Position numbers and translations under genes: made by a program. The notes below the pieces were generated by a model. The model was not told the DNA's origin, ran no database searches, and saw only the letters and a list, made by a program, of their open reading frames with translations. A stretch of DNA of 64,000 nucleotides from Herbidospora galbida (lineage in GTDB: Bacteria; Actinomycetota; Actinomycetes; Streptosporangiales; Streptosporangiaceae), in contig NZ_SZQA01000001.1 of NCBI RefSeq assembly GCF_005233835.1, positions 1 to 64,000 of the forward strand. The letters are read 5' to 3'. Shown here piece after piece: positions 52,562 to 60,830 of this stretch (the first letter of the stretch is position 1; every line of letters starts with the position of its first letter).

Positions 52562-52594
52562 GGCCCCCGGGATTCAGGGTATTTCCTGGGGGCC
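52562..52594 (+). terminator. Terminator-like hairpin after the permuted tRNA pair
   Basis: GGCCCCCGGGA (52562-52572) pairs with TCCTGGGGGCC (52584-52594) with one mismatch in 11, around an 11-nt loop. It lies 37 bp after the trailer helix of copy 2 and separates the plus-strand unit from the converging MerR gene. Confidence 0.75.
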
Positions 52595-52661
52595 ACCGCC
52601 GTTGTCGATCGCCGTCCACGAGGGTGGCGGGCCCCGACGTCGCCGGGGCCGGGCGGAGCGG

Positions 52662-53003
52662 TCAAGGACGCCGGCGTAGTTCTTCGTTGATGCGCAGGGC
52701 GTCGGCGAGCTGGTCTTCCAAGACGATGATGCGGCACGCCGCCTCCAGCGCGGTGCCGGCGTCGACGAGCTCGCGGGCGCGGGCGGCCAGCCGCAGCTGG
52801 TAGCGGGAGAACCGACGATGACCTCCCTCGCTGCGCAGCGGCTCGATCAGCCTTGCGGTGCCGAGGCTGCGCAGGAAAGCCGGCGTGACACCGAGGATCT
52901 CGGCTGCCCGGCCCATGCTGTACGCAGGGTAGTCCTCATCATCGAACCGCTGCTCCGGGCCGCCCTCGGAGAGGGGGGCCGATGCCTGATGTGATTGATC
53001 CAC
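52662..53003 (-). CDS. MerR-type HTH regulator (short)
   Basis: 113 residues. The winged HTH is YSMGRAAEILGVTPAFLRSL, then LIEPLRSEGGHRRFSRYQLR, followed by a single helix LVDAGTALEAACRIIVLEDQ in place of a ligand domain. Such short MerR proteins (HspR/stress type) are frequent in actinobacteria; effector and targets are unknown. It is separated from the permuted tRNAs by a hairpin and transcribed towards them. Confidence 0.85.
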   Translation of the reverse strand: MDQSHQASAPLSEGGPEQRFDDEDYPAYSMGRAAEILGVTPAFLRSLGTARLIEPLRSEGGHRRFSRYQLRLAARARELVDAGTALEAACRIIVLEDQLADALRINEELRRRP

Positions 53004-53026
53004 TCAACCTTCCCGAATGCCAACAG

Positions 53027-53056
53027 GGGCCCCGGCGCCTTGATGCGCCGGGGCCC
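53027..53056. terminator. Perfect 12-bp GC hairpin upstream of the MerR gene
   Basis: GGGCCCCGGCGC (53027-53038) pairs perfectly with GCGCCGGGGCCC (53045-53056) around CTTGAT. It stands alone between the MerR start and a gene-poor stretch. It could be a leftover terminator for transcription entering from the right. Confidence 0.55.
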
Positions 53057-53646
53057 AGAGGTTCAACACCATCCACCGGCTCTGTCGGCCGGTTCATCTA
53101 TGTCCGCACGGCCGCCCGAAGCGGGGTGCGGGGATCGCGTATGTGTGACCGTAGACCACCATCCTCTTCATGGAGCTGCGGTGACCCGTGCGGCGACTTC
53201 CGGCCGGCGACGGGCGATCCTGATGGCGTTCAACACTCCTTTCCGGTTATCCCTATCCGGGCGCCCCAACCGCTGGTGCCCGGATCGTGCAATGGCGGCG
53301 CGTCCACCGCCCCGGGCCGGTCCAACCTCGCCGGCCGCCGCGGTCCAGACCTTCCGCCTCCTTCGCGTCAGCCCAACCTCCACGCTCATCCAGGCAGTTC
53401 GTCGTGGTGCTCGTCTTGCACTGCCCTCGTGGACTCACTTCTTACGATGACACAATTATTATCTCCCCGGCAGGCGAATGTCTACCGTGGCGACTGCAGA
53501 TTTTTTCTTCGCTCCAGGTAAAGATCGCGGGGCGCGGGTATCCGATCCGGCCATCGCGAGTCCGCCTCGGCCACTCCGGCGCGACGGCGATCACCCGGTC
53601 GGACAGGCTGGGTTTCGTGACGGCGAGCACGGACAGTGGCCCGTGC
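53057..53646. other. About 590 bp with no supported gene
   Basis: Several short open frames on both strands show no motif, coding bias or ribosome site. An AT-rich patch at about 53445-53462 (GATGACACAATTATTATCTC) could hold a promoter for the VOC gene. I see no IS end or RNA gene. Confidence 0.45.
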
Positions 53647-54021
53647 ATGGGCATCAATCGTGTTCTGGTGAACGTGCTCTCCGACGACCTCGTCAGGGCG
53701 CGGGGTTTCTACACGGAGCTGTTCGGGTTCCAGGTGAACTTCGAAGAGGACTGGTGGGTTTACCTCAGCGCACCGGCCAATCCGGCGCTGGAGCTCGGAA
53801 TATGGAAACGCGATCATGAACTTGTCCCGGAGGGGCATCGGGGCCGGGCGCAGGGGATGATCTTCACGATCATCGTCGACGATGTCGACGACGTGCACGA
53901 GCAGGCCGTCAAGCTCGGAGTGCCGATCGTCGCGCCGCCTCGCGATCAGTTCTACGGGCAGCGGAGCTGCTTGATGCTCGACCCCGACGGTGTCCTGGTC
54001 GACGTCTCCTCTCCCATCTGA
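53647..54021 (+). CDS. VOC-superfamily (glyoxalase/bleomycin-resistance fold) protein
   Basis: 124 residues. Paired beta-alpha-beta-beta-beta modules: INRVLVNVLSDDLVRARGFY then TELFGFQVNFEEDWWVYL, and the second half FTIIVDDVDDVHEQAVKLGV then SCLMLDPDGVLVDVSSPI. It may bind metal, bleomycin-like drugs or act as a dioxygenase; substrate unknown. ATG 53647 is the best family-like start, though the frame is open upstream. Convergent with the MarR gene at 54056. Confidence 0.88.
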   Translation: MGINRVLVNVLSDDLVRARGFYTELFGFQVNFEEDWWVYLSAPANPALELGIWKRDHELVPEGHRGRAQGMIFTIIVDDVDDVHEQAVKLGVPIVAPPRDQFYGQRSCLMLDPDGVLVDVSSPI

Positions 54022-54055
54022 GCGTCGCCTTCCGCGTCGGCCTGAGAGCGTGGCC

Positions 54056-54544
54056 TCAACGGGACGACGCGCCGCCGCCCGCCGACTCCAGATGGTCGCG
54101 TAGCGCGGCGGCCAGCTCTCCCGCCGCGCCGACCTGCGCCGGGGTCAGCCCGTCGACGAACAGCTCGCGGATGGCCCGCAGGTGCGGCACGGTCGCCCGG
54201 TGGAAGGCCGCGGCGCCCTCCCCGGTGAGGACGGCCTCCGCGCCCCGGTTGTCGCCGGTGCAGTTCTCCCGCCTGATCAGCCCCCGCTTGTCCATGCGCC
54301 CGAGGTGGTGCGACAGGCGGCTGCGCTCCCAGCCGATCGTCGCCGCGAGCTCCGAGGAGCGCAGCCGGCCGTTCTCGGCCTCGGTCAGCGCGAGCAGGAC
54401 GCTGTAGTCGCCCGTCGACAGACCCGACTCGCTCAGCAGCCGGGCGGCGATCGCGGCCCGCAGCGCGTCGGTGGTCTCGATGAAGTTCCGCCAGATCCGC
54501 AGTTCCTCCCGTGTGGGGAACTGGCCCCTGCGCTGCGTCAACAC
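54056..54544 (-). CDS. MarR-family regulator
   Basis: 162 residues. Winged HTH: RLRSSELAATIGWERSRLSH, then HLGRMDKRGLIRRENCTGDN, a variant common in actinobacterial MarR proteins. GTG 54544 has GGAG upstream. It diverges from the LLM oxidoreductase operon, with a perfect dyad in the shared promoter, so it is the probable repressor of that operon. Confidence 0.9.
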   Translation of the reverse strand: MLTQRRGQFPTREELRIWRNFIETTDALRAAIAARLLSESGLSTGDYSVLLALTEAENGRLRSSELAATIGWERSRLSHHLGRMDKRGLIRRENCTGDNRGAEAVLTGEGAAAFHRATVPHLRAIRELFVDGLTPAQVGAAGELAAALRDHLESAGGGASSR

Positions 54545-54568
54545 GGTCTCCTCCCCGCTGGGAATATA

Positions 54569-54582
54569 ATTGACACGTCAAT
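54569..54582. promoter_or_regulatory. Perfect MarR operator candidate
   Basis: ATTGAC-AC-GTCAAT is a perfect 6+6 dyad located 25 bp upstream of the MarR start and 31 bp upstream of the flavin oxidoreductase start. It overlaps a TATAAT-like sequence (54564-54570), so binding would block both promoters. Confidence 0.7.
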
Positions 54583-54613
54583 CATTTCCGATCATATGAC
54601 GTTGAGGCACGAC

Positions 54614-55654
54614 ATGTTCGAACTAGGGCTGAACTCCTTCGGCGAGGTCGCCACGGACGGCGGGCGGACCCTGTCCGACGCCGAGACCGTGCGGCTGATC
54701 GTCGAGGAGGCCCGGCTCGCCGAGGCGTCCGGGCTCGACGTGTTCAGCCTGGGCGAGCACTACCGCGAGGGTCACACCGACTCGGCGACCCCGGTGCTGC
54801 TGGCCGCGATCGCCACGGCCACCGATCGCATCGCCCTCGGCACCTCGGTGACCGTGCTGAGCACCAACGACCCGGTCCGGCTCTACCACGAGTTCGCCAC
54901 TCTCGACGCGGTCTCGGACGGCCGGGCCCGCATCGTGCTCGGCCGCGCCTCGGCCACCGAGTCGTTCCCGCTGTTCGGCCACGACCTGGCCGACTACGAG
55001 CGGCTGTTCGAGGAGAAGCTCGACCTGTTCGTCCGGCTCGAGACCGAGGAGGAGGTGACCTGGTCGGGCACGGTCAGAACCCCTCTGATCCGGTACGCCC
55101 CCCGCCCCCGCATGCGCCCCGGAGGCATCCCCACCTGGATCGGCGTCGGCGGCAGCCCCAACTCGGTGCTCCGCGCCGCCCGCTACGGCCTGCCGCTCAT
55201 GATGGCCATCATCGGCGGACGGCCCCAGCGCTTCGCCGGCAACGTCGACCTCTACCTGACCGCGCTGCGGCGCGCGGGCCGGCCGGAGCTGCCGATCGGG
55301 CAGCACTCGCTGGGCCTGGTCGCCGACACCGACGAGGAGGCCCGGGAGACCTGGTGGACCTACTGGCAGCCCGTCGTGGCGGCGCTCGCGGCCGAACGCG
55401 GCTTCTACGCCCCCACCCGCGACCGCTTCGAAGCCGAACTCGACCAGGGCGCCCTCTACGTCGGCTCCCCCGAGACCGTCGCCAGGAAGATCGCCCGAAC
55501 CGCCCGTGACCTGCGGCTCAGCCGCTTCGACCTCAAGTACGACATCATGCGTCTCCCTCGCGACGCCCGAGCGCGCACGATCGAGCTGCTCGGCCGCGAG
55601 GTCGCCCCCCGTGTCCGTGAACTCCTCTCCTCCCCGAAAAGAAGAAGCGCATGA
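54614..55654 (+). CDS. LLM-class flavin-dependent oxidoreductase (first of two)
   Basis: 346 residues, luciferase-like TIM barrel: FELGLNSFGEVATDGG, VFSLGEHYREG (the His typical of this class), [37 protein letters not shown], and WIGVGGSPNSVLRAARYGLP. It uses FMNH2 or F420. GAGG lies well before ATG 54614; an ATG at 54596 is possible. It is coupled by ATGA to a close paralogue and then to an F420-reductase-like gene. Confidence 0.92.
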   Translation: MFELGLNSFGEVATDGGRTLSDAETVRLIVEEARLAEASGLDVFSLGEHYREGHTDSATPVLLAAIATATDRIALGTSVTVLSTNDPVRLYHEFATLDAVSDGRARIVLGRASATESFPLFGHDLADYERLFEEKLDLFVRLETEEEVTWSGTVRTPLIRYAPRPRMRPGGIPTWIGVGGSPNSVLRAARYGLPLMMAIIGGRPQRFAGNVDLYLTALRRAGRPELPIGQHSLGLVADTDEEARETWWTYWQPVVAALAAERGFYAPTRDRFEAELDQGALYVGSPETVARKIARTARDLRLSRFDLKYDIMRLPRDARARTIELLGREVAPRVRELLSSPKRRSA

Positions 55655-56688
55655 CCGACATCACCTTCGGCCTGGACACCTTCGGCGACGTGCCGTCGGA
55701 CGACTCCGGCGCCCCCCTGTCCCACGCCGCGGCCATCCGCCAGGTCCTCGACGAGGCGGTGATCGCCGACGAGCTCGGCGTCGACGTGATCGCCCTGGGC
55801 GAGCACCACCGGCCCGAATACTCGATCTCCTCGCCCGAGACCGTGCTGGCCGGCATCGCCACCCGCACCTCGCGCATCCGCCTGGCCTCCGGCGTGACCG
55901 TGCTGAGCTCCGACGACCCCGTCCGGGTGTTCCAGCGCTTCGCCACCGTCGACGCGCTGTCGAACGGCCGGGCCGAGGTGATCCTCGGACGCGGCTCCTT
56001 CACCGAGTCCTTCCCGCTGTTCGGCTACGACCTGGCCGACTACGACAAGCTGTTCGAGGAGAAGATCGAGCTGTTCGTCAAGCTCCTCGACGAACGGCCC
56101 GTGACCTGGAGCGGCACCGTCCGCGCCCCGCTCGACCAGGCCGACGTCTACCCCAAGACCGAGTCGGGCCGTCTGTCGACGTGGGTCGGCGTCGGCGGCT
56201 CGCCCCAGTCGGTGGTCCGCACCGCCCACTACGACCTGCCGCTGATGCTGGCCATCATCGGCGGCGCCCCTGACCGCTTCGCGCCCTACATCGACCTGTA
56301 CCAGCGGGCCGCCGAGCAGTTCGGCACCACCGCCCACCCGGTCGGCATGCACTCGCCCGGCTTCGTCGCCGACACCGACGAGGAGGCGCGGGAGGGGTTC
56401 TGGCCCGGCTACAAGGTGATGCGCGACCGGATCGGCGCCACCCGGGGCTGGCCGCCGATCAGCCGCTCGGAGTACGACGCCGAGATCGCCCACGGCTCGC
56501 TCTACATCGGCTCGCCCGAAACGGTCGCCCGCAAGATGGCCAAGGCCATCGACGCGCTCGGGGTGGCCCGGTTCGACCTCATCTACAGCGTCGGCCCGCA
56601 GCCCGTCGGCGCCCGCACCAAGGCCGTGGAGCTGTTCGGCGGCAAGGTCATCCCGATGGTCCGCGACCTCCTGGGCGACCGGTCATGA
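55651..56688 (+). CDS. LLM-class flavin-dependent oxidoreductase (second of two)
   Basis: 345 residues, clear paralogue of the preceding protein: [68 protein letters not shown], and [20 protein letters not shown]. The ATG overlaps the upstream stop. The pair may form a heterodimer, or two monooxygenases with different substrates; the downstream NADP reductase-like protein could supply reduced cofactor. Confidence 0.93.
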   Translation: MTDITFGLDTFGDVPSDDSGAPLSHAAAIRQVLDEAVIADELGVDVIALGEHHRPEYSISSPETVLAGIATRTSRIRLASGVTVLSSDDPVRVFQRFATVDALSNGRAEVILGRGSFTESFPLFGYDLADYDKLFEEKIELFVKLLDERPVTWSGTVRAPLDQADVYPKTESGRLSTWVGVGGSPQSVVRTAHYDLPLMLAIIGGAPDRFAPYIDLYQRAAEQFGTTAHPVGMHSPGFVADTDEEAREGFWPGYKVMRDRIGATRGWPPISRSEYDAEIAHGSLYIGSPETVARKMAKAIDALGVARFDLIYSVGPQPVGARTKAVELFGGKVIPMVRDLLGDRS

Positions 56689-57392
56689 GCCCTGTCGACG
56701 GCACCGTCGAGACCATCGGCATCCTGGGCGCGGGCAAGGTCGGCACCGTCCTGGCCCGCCTGGCGCTGGCCGCCGGATACCGCGTGCTCATCGCGGGCTC
56801 CGGCGACCCCGCCAAGATCGCCCTCATCGTCGAGGTCCTCACCCCCGGCGCGACCGTGGTGACCGCGCGGGAGGCAGCGTCCCAGGCCGACGTGACGGTG
56901 CTGGCCATGCCGCTCGGCAAACACCGCGACATCCCGGCGTCGGCGCTCGACGGCAAGCTCGTCATCGACGCGATGAACTACTGGTGGGAGGTCGACGGCG
57001 TCCGCGACGACCTGACCGACCCGCGCACGACCACCAGCGAGATCGTCCAGGAGTTCCTGGCGGGCGCGCGGGTGGTCAAGGCCTTCAACCACATGGGCTA
57101 CCACGACCTGGAGGACGGCGCGCTGCCCACGGGCGCGCCTGGGCGCCGGGCCATCGCCGTCGCCGGGGACGACCCCGGCGACGTGGCGGTCGTCGCCGGG
57201 ATCGTGGACGCCCTCGGCTTCGACCCGGTCATCGCCGGGCCGCTCGCCGAGGGCGTGCGGATGGAGCCGGGAACCGAGCCGTTCGGCGCCAACGTCGAGG
57301 CCGCCGAACTGCGCGCGATGCTGGCCCGGTTCCCCGAATCGGAGCGCGGCCGCGCCCGTCACCAGGCGGTCGCGCCGCCGTCCACCAGATAG
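56685..57392 (+). CDS. F420-dependent NADP oxidoreductase-like protein
   Basis: 235 residues. N-terminal Rossmann motif [20 protein letters not shown], then the signature [15 protein letters not shown] and [14 protein letters not shown], and [20 protein letters not shown]. This is the NADP-binding F420 reductase/ProC-like family. ATGA overlap with the preceding LLM gene implies a three-gene operon in which it may recycle F420H2 or NADPH. Its 3' end overlaps the converging SDR gene by 34 bp. Confidence 0.88.
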   Translation: MSPVDGTVETIGILGAGKVGTVLARLALAAGYRVLIAGSGDPAKIALIVEVLTPGATVVTAREAASQADVTVLAMPLGKHRDIPASALDGKLVIDAMNYWWEVDGVRDDLTDPRTTTSEIVQEFLAGARVVKAFNHMGYHDLEDGALPTGAPGRRAIAVAGDDPGDVAVVAGIVDALGFDPVIAGPLAEGVRMEPGTEPFGANVEAAELRAMLARFPESERGRARHQAVAPPSTR

Positions 57393-58123
57393 TTGGCGCC
57401 CGTGATGTAGGCCGCCCGGTCGGAGGCGAGGAAGACCACCAGCTCGACGATCTCCTCCGGCCGGGCGAACCGCTTGAGCAGCGTCTTGCGGGTGATCGCC
57501 TCCCGGGCCGCCTGGTCGTCGCCGAGGTCGCGCTCGCTGGCCGGGGTCAGCACCGGCCCGGGGCTGACGGCCACCGCGCGGATCCCGTGCGGCGCCCCTT
57601 CCAGCGCGAGCTGGCGGGTCATCCCGACGACCCCGGCGTTGGCAGCGGCGTGCGCGACCATCGGCGGCACCTCGCCGGCGATCTGACCGGCCATGGACGC
57701 GACGTTGACGATCACCCCGCCGCCGCGCGCGACCAGGTGCGGCCAGGCGAACTTCGACACGAAGAAGGGGATGTCGAGCTCGCCCGCGATGGTCGTGTGC
57801 CAGTCGTCGACCGAGAAGCCGGGCAGCGGCCCGAAGCGCGGCAGGGCCGCGTTGTTGTAGACGACGTCGAGCCCGCCGTAGGCCGCGACGGCCTCCTCGA
57901 CGACCCGGCGCGCCTGCTCCGGATCGGTCAGGTCGATCGGCGCGACGCCCGTCATCTCCCCGCCCGCCCGGCGGACCAGCTCCACCGTCTCGTCGTTGGC
58001 GGCGGTCTGGATGTCACACCCGACCACCTTCGCGCCCTCGCGGGCGAAGGCCAGCGCCGCGACGCGTCCCTGCCCTCCGGCGGTGCCCGTGATCAGCACG
58101 ATCTTCCCGTCCAGTGATCCCAT
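57359..58123 (-). CDS. SDR-family protein lacking the catalytic Tyr-Lys pair
   Basis: 254 residues. Cofactor site [19 protein letters not shown], then [13 protein letters not shown] (NNAG-like) and VNVASMAGQ with the catalytic Ser. At the active site, where SDRs read YSASKAG, this protein has HAAANAG: Tyr is His and Lys is Asn. The C-terminus ([16 protein letters not shown]) is normal, so it is not a truncation. A non-catalytic or altered-chemistry role is likely. ATG 58123 has GGAGA upstream. Divergent from a MarR gene. Confidence 0.9.
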   Translation of the reverse strand: MGSLDGKIVLITGTAGGQGRVAALAFAREGAKVVGCDIQTAANDETVELVRRAGGEMTGVAPIDLTDPEQARRVVEEAVAAYGGLDVVYNNAALPRFGPLPGFSVDDWHTTIAGELDIPFFVSKFAWPHLVARGGGVIVNVASMAGQIAGEVPPMVAHAAANAGVVGMTRQLALEGAPHGIRAVAVSPGPVLTPASERDLGDDQAAREAITRKTLLKRFARPEEIVELVVFLASDRAAYITGANYLVDGGATAW

Positions 58124-58144
58124 CGGAGTCTCCCCGAGTAATAG

Positions 58145-58181
58145 TTGCTTCGTCAAAAAAGTACATTACTTCCTTCGTGAA
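58145..58181. promoter_or_regulatory. Two MarR half-operators between SDR and MarR genes
   Basis: TTGCTTCGTCAA (58145-58156) and TTCCTTCGTGAA (58170-58181) are two copies of the 12-bp dyad TTSCTTCGTSAA, 25 bp apart. They are further related by the larger inverted repeat TAGTTGCTTC (58142-58151) and GAAGCAACTA (58179-58188). One site lies near each divergent promoter. Confidence 0.75.
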
Positions 58182-58198
58182 GCAACTAATATGTGGGA

Positions 58199-58645
58199 AT
58201 GACCACACGACCGCTCACCCCCGACGAGGACGCCCTGGTCCGCGCCCTGCCCCGGCTCATGTACGCCCTCCCCCGGGCGATCGACGCCGACATGGTGCGC
58301 GAACAGCAGCTGCCGCTGATCGAATGGACCGTCCTGATGCGCCTGTCGGAGGCCCCCCGCCGGCGGATGCGGATGGGCGAGCTGGCCACCGCGTGCGAGC
58401 TGTCGCTGAGCGGGATGACCCGCATCGCGGGCGTGCTGGAGAAGAACGGCCTCATCGAACGCGTCCGGAGCGACGAGGACGCCCGAGGCTGGAACGCCGT
58501 CATCACCGACGCCGGTCTGGCCCGCCTCGAGAGGGCCTGGCCGACCAACCTGGCCAGCGTGCGGCGGCACCTGCTCGACCACCTCGACGGCATCGACGTC
58601 GCCCGCCTGGCCCGCGCCATCGAGAACGTCGCCCTCGCCGACTGA
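58199..58645 (+). CDS. MarR-family regulator
   Basis: 148 residues. HTH: RMRMGELATACELSLSGMTR, then IAGVLEKNGLIERVRSDEDA. Divergent from the SDR gene, with two operator-like dyads in the 75-bp gap, so mutual control is likely. ATG 58199 is used; an in-frame GTG lies at 58193. The second dyad ends only 17 bp before the start, compatible with a very short leader. Confidence 0.9.
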   Translation: MTTRPLTPDEDALVRALPRLMYALPRAIDADMVREQQLPLIEWTVLMRLSEAPRRRMRMGELATACELSLSGMTRIAGVLEKNGLIERVRSDEDARGWNAVITDAGLARLERAWPTNLASVRRHLLDHLDGIDVARLARAIENVALAD

Positions 58646-58709
58646 GCCCCACGCCCGCCTGGCGCTGTAGCCGCCGTAGGGCGCGGGCTCCTTTACGTTG
58701 GAGGCCGAG

Positions 58710-59480
58710 GTGACCGATCACGACGACGAGATCGCACGGTCGGTGGCCCGCAACCTCGACACCCTGGACCAGGCGGTCGGCGAACTGGAGGCCGTCCCCG
58801 AACTCACGACCGCGCACGTCGACGCCCTCCACCGGCGCCTGCTCCCCGGAGAGGGGAAGGGCGGGGGCAACACCGATCTGGAGGATCTGGTCGCCTACGT
58901 GAACACGGCGGATCACGGGGCACTGGTTCAGGCGGCGCTCGTCCACGCCCGGTTCATGACCATCGGCCCGTACGCCGACGCCAACGGACGCGTGGGTCGG
59001 GCGCTGATCCAGACGGTGCTCACCCGGCGCGGCCTGAGCACGTCGGCGATTCTCCCGGTCAGCGTGGCCCTGCTCGCCCGGCACGACGAATACGCCGAAG
59101 GCCTCGCCGCCTACCGGAACGGCGATCCCGCCCACTGGCTGCGCCTCTTCCTCCGGACCGCGAGGGCCGCCGCGGAACGGGTCGGGACGTTCGCCGACGA
59201 ACTGGCCGCAGTACGCGACGTGTGGGACGGGCGATGCCGGGCCGCCGGCCTGCCTCCCGGTCCGCGTATGGGACGGGCCACGTATCGGCTGCTCCACTGG
59301 TTCCCGGCGGTTCCGGTCATGACGGCCTCGACCGCCGAGCGCACGTTCAGGATGACGAACCAGGAGGCCCGCCGGGCTTTGGCGCAGCTGGCCGACGCGG
59401 GCGTCGTGCGGCCCGAACAGACCGGCAGGGACACCTTCGCTTACGTGGCCGAAGACGTCCTCGGCCTACTCACGGCTTGA
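58710..59480 (+). CDS. Degenerate Fic-domain protein
   Basis: 256 residues against about 350-380 for full-length relatives. The Fic core motif reads MTIGPYADANGRVGRAL where active AMPylases have HPFxDGNGRxGR: the catalytic His is Gly, while the phosphate-binding loop is kept. The segment that usually carries GEFR and the flap is missing (RRLLPGEGKGGGNTDLEDLV). A C-terminal winged helix (RTFRMTNQEARRALAQLADA) is intact. GTG 58710 with GGAGG upstream. It is probably a non-AMPylating relic or a DNA-binding derivative. Confidence 0.85.
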   Translation: MTDHDDEIARSVARNLDTLDQAVGELEAVPELTTAHVDALHRRLLPGEGKGGGNTDLEDLVAYVNTADHGALVQAALVHARFMTIGPYADANGRVGRALIQTVLTRRGLSTSAILPVSVALLARHDEYAEGLAAYRNGDPAHWLRLFLRTARAAAERVGTFADELAAVRDVWDGRCRAAGLPPGPRMGRATYRLLHWFPAVPVMTASTAERTFRMTNQEARRALAQLADAGVVRPEQTGRDTFAYVAEDVLGLLTA

Positions 59481-60237
59481 CCGGGAGCAGGTCCGGGCGT
59501 TTGGCCGTTCGGCCGTCGCCGGAGGAGCGGCCGCGGATTCGGCGGATCGCCCATGGGCCGAGGAAGGCGGCGGCCCAGCGCATCTCGGCGCCGGTGCGGA
59601 TGAGGGCGTTCGGGCGGCGGACCGGGGGGAGCTCGCCGGTCCAGGTGAGGTCGCTGCCGGGCAGGCCCAGGGCGTGGGCGGCCGCGGCGGCGATGCGTTC
59701 GTGACCCAAGGGGGCGGCGTGGAGACGGTCGCGACTCCACAACCTGGCGTCGGTGGAGACGGGGTAGGGGAAGGTGTCCACCAGGACCGCGCCGTGCCGG
59801 CGAGAGGCGTCACGGAGCCGGTCGTTGAGATCGAGGATCTTGGGCAGGAAACGCCGGGCGATCGGGGCGATCTCGGCGATGTTCGGGAAGGTGAAGGTCA
59901 GCACGGTCGCGCCGGTCGCGGTGAAGGCGCGGATCATCTCCTCCACCTCCCCGGCGACGACGGCCGGATCGCTGCCCGGACGGGGGATGTCGTTCATGCC
60001 GGCCATCACCGACACCAGGTCGGGGTTGAGCGCCAGGCCGGGAGCCAGCTGATCGGCCCGGATCTGGGCGGCGAGACGGCCTCTGACCGCCAGGTTGGCG
60101 TAGAGCACGCCCGGGCTGGACGCCGCGAGGTGCTCGGCCAGGCGGTCGGCCCAGCCGCGGTAGCCGGACGCCTCGTCGCCGTCGTTGAGTCCCTCGGTCT
60201 GGCTGTCGCCGATGGCGACGTAACGCAGGTAGGTCAT
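59470..60237 (-). CDS. SGNH/GDSL-family hydrolase
   Basis: 255 residues. Block I YVAIGDSQTEG (nucleophile Ser), Gly block in NLAVRGRLAAQ, Asn block VSVMAGMNDIPRPG, and Asp/His block SRDRLHAAPLGHERIA. Cytosolic esterase or lipase-type enzyme, substrate unknown. Its ATG overlaps the PadR stop (ATGA), so it is the PadR operon partner. Its stop overlaps the Fic gene end by 11 bp. Confidence 0.93.
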   Translation of the reverse strand: MTYLRYVAIGDSQTEGLNDGDEASGYRGWADRLAEHLAASSPGVLYANLAVRGRLAAQIRADQLAPGLALNPDLVSVMAGMNDIPRPGSDPAVVAGEVEEMIRAFTATGATVLTFTFPNIAEIAPIARRFLPKILDLNDRLRDASRRHGAVLVDTFPYPVSTDARLWSRDRLHAAPLGHERIAAAAAHALGLPGSDLTWTGELPPVRRPNALIRTGAEMRWAAAFLGPWAIRRIRGRSSGDGRTAKRPDLLPVKP

Positions 60238-60812
60238 CCGGTCCCCTCCGATCCCGTTCGCGCGGTCCTCCGGTCGAGGGCCTTCAGCGCCCATTGGCAC
60301 CAGTGGCGGTTCTCGCGTTCGAAGGCCAGGCCTCGGGTGACCGTGAGGTAGGGGCCGATGCGGTCGGCGTGGTCGAGGAACTCCTCCTCGGTGCGACCGC
60401 CGAGGATGCGGGTCCGGAGGCGGTCGTACCGGGCGATCTTGGCCTCGGTCCAGGAGAGCCGCTCCTCGATCGCCGCGCGCACGGCGGCGGCGTCGCCCGC
60501 GTCGACGGCTTGGACCTGGACGAACAGGTCCTCCCTGATCGCGCCGGGGCGGGTCGGCTCCCTGGTGAAGGCGTGGAGGTCGCGGCGGCCCTCGTCGGTG
60601 AGGGAGAACAGGCGTTTGCTGGGGCGGCGGTCCTGGTGCACGAGGCGGGCATGGACGAGGCCGTCGTTGTGCATGCGGTCGAGCTCGCGATAGAGCTGCT
60701 GGGGTGTGGCCATCCAAAAGTTGGCGACCGAGGCGTCGAAGCCCTTGGCCAGGTCGTAACCGCTGGCCTCGCCCTCCAGCAGGGCGGCCATGACGGCGTG
60801 GCGCAGAGACAT
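60234..60812 (-). CDS. PadR-family regulator
   Basis: 192 residues. The PadR winged HTH begins MSLRHAVMAALLEGEASGYD, then LYRELDRMHNDGLVHARLVH. The C-terminal long helix bundle (DAAAVRAAIEERLSWTEAKI) is the Vir-type subclass. The homologous start is MSLRHAV at 60812; ATG 60824 is an alternative. The partner SGNH hydrolase is coupled to it, and the effector is unknown. Confidence 0.92.
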   Translation of the reverse strand: MSLRHAVMAALLEGEASGYDLAKGFDASVANFWMATPQQLYRELDRMHNDGLVHARLVHQDRRPSKRLFSLTDEGRRDLHAFTREPTRPGAIREDLFVQVQAVDAGDAAAVRAAIEERLSWTEAKIARYDRLRTRILGGRTEEEFLDHADRIGPYLTVTRGLAFERENRHWCQWALKALDRRTARTGSEGTG

Positions 60813-60830
60813 GCTCAACACCATACCTAT

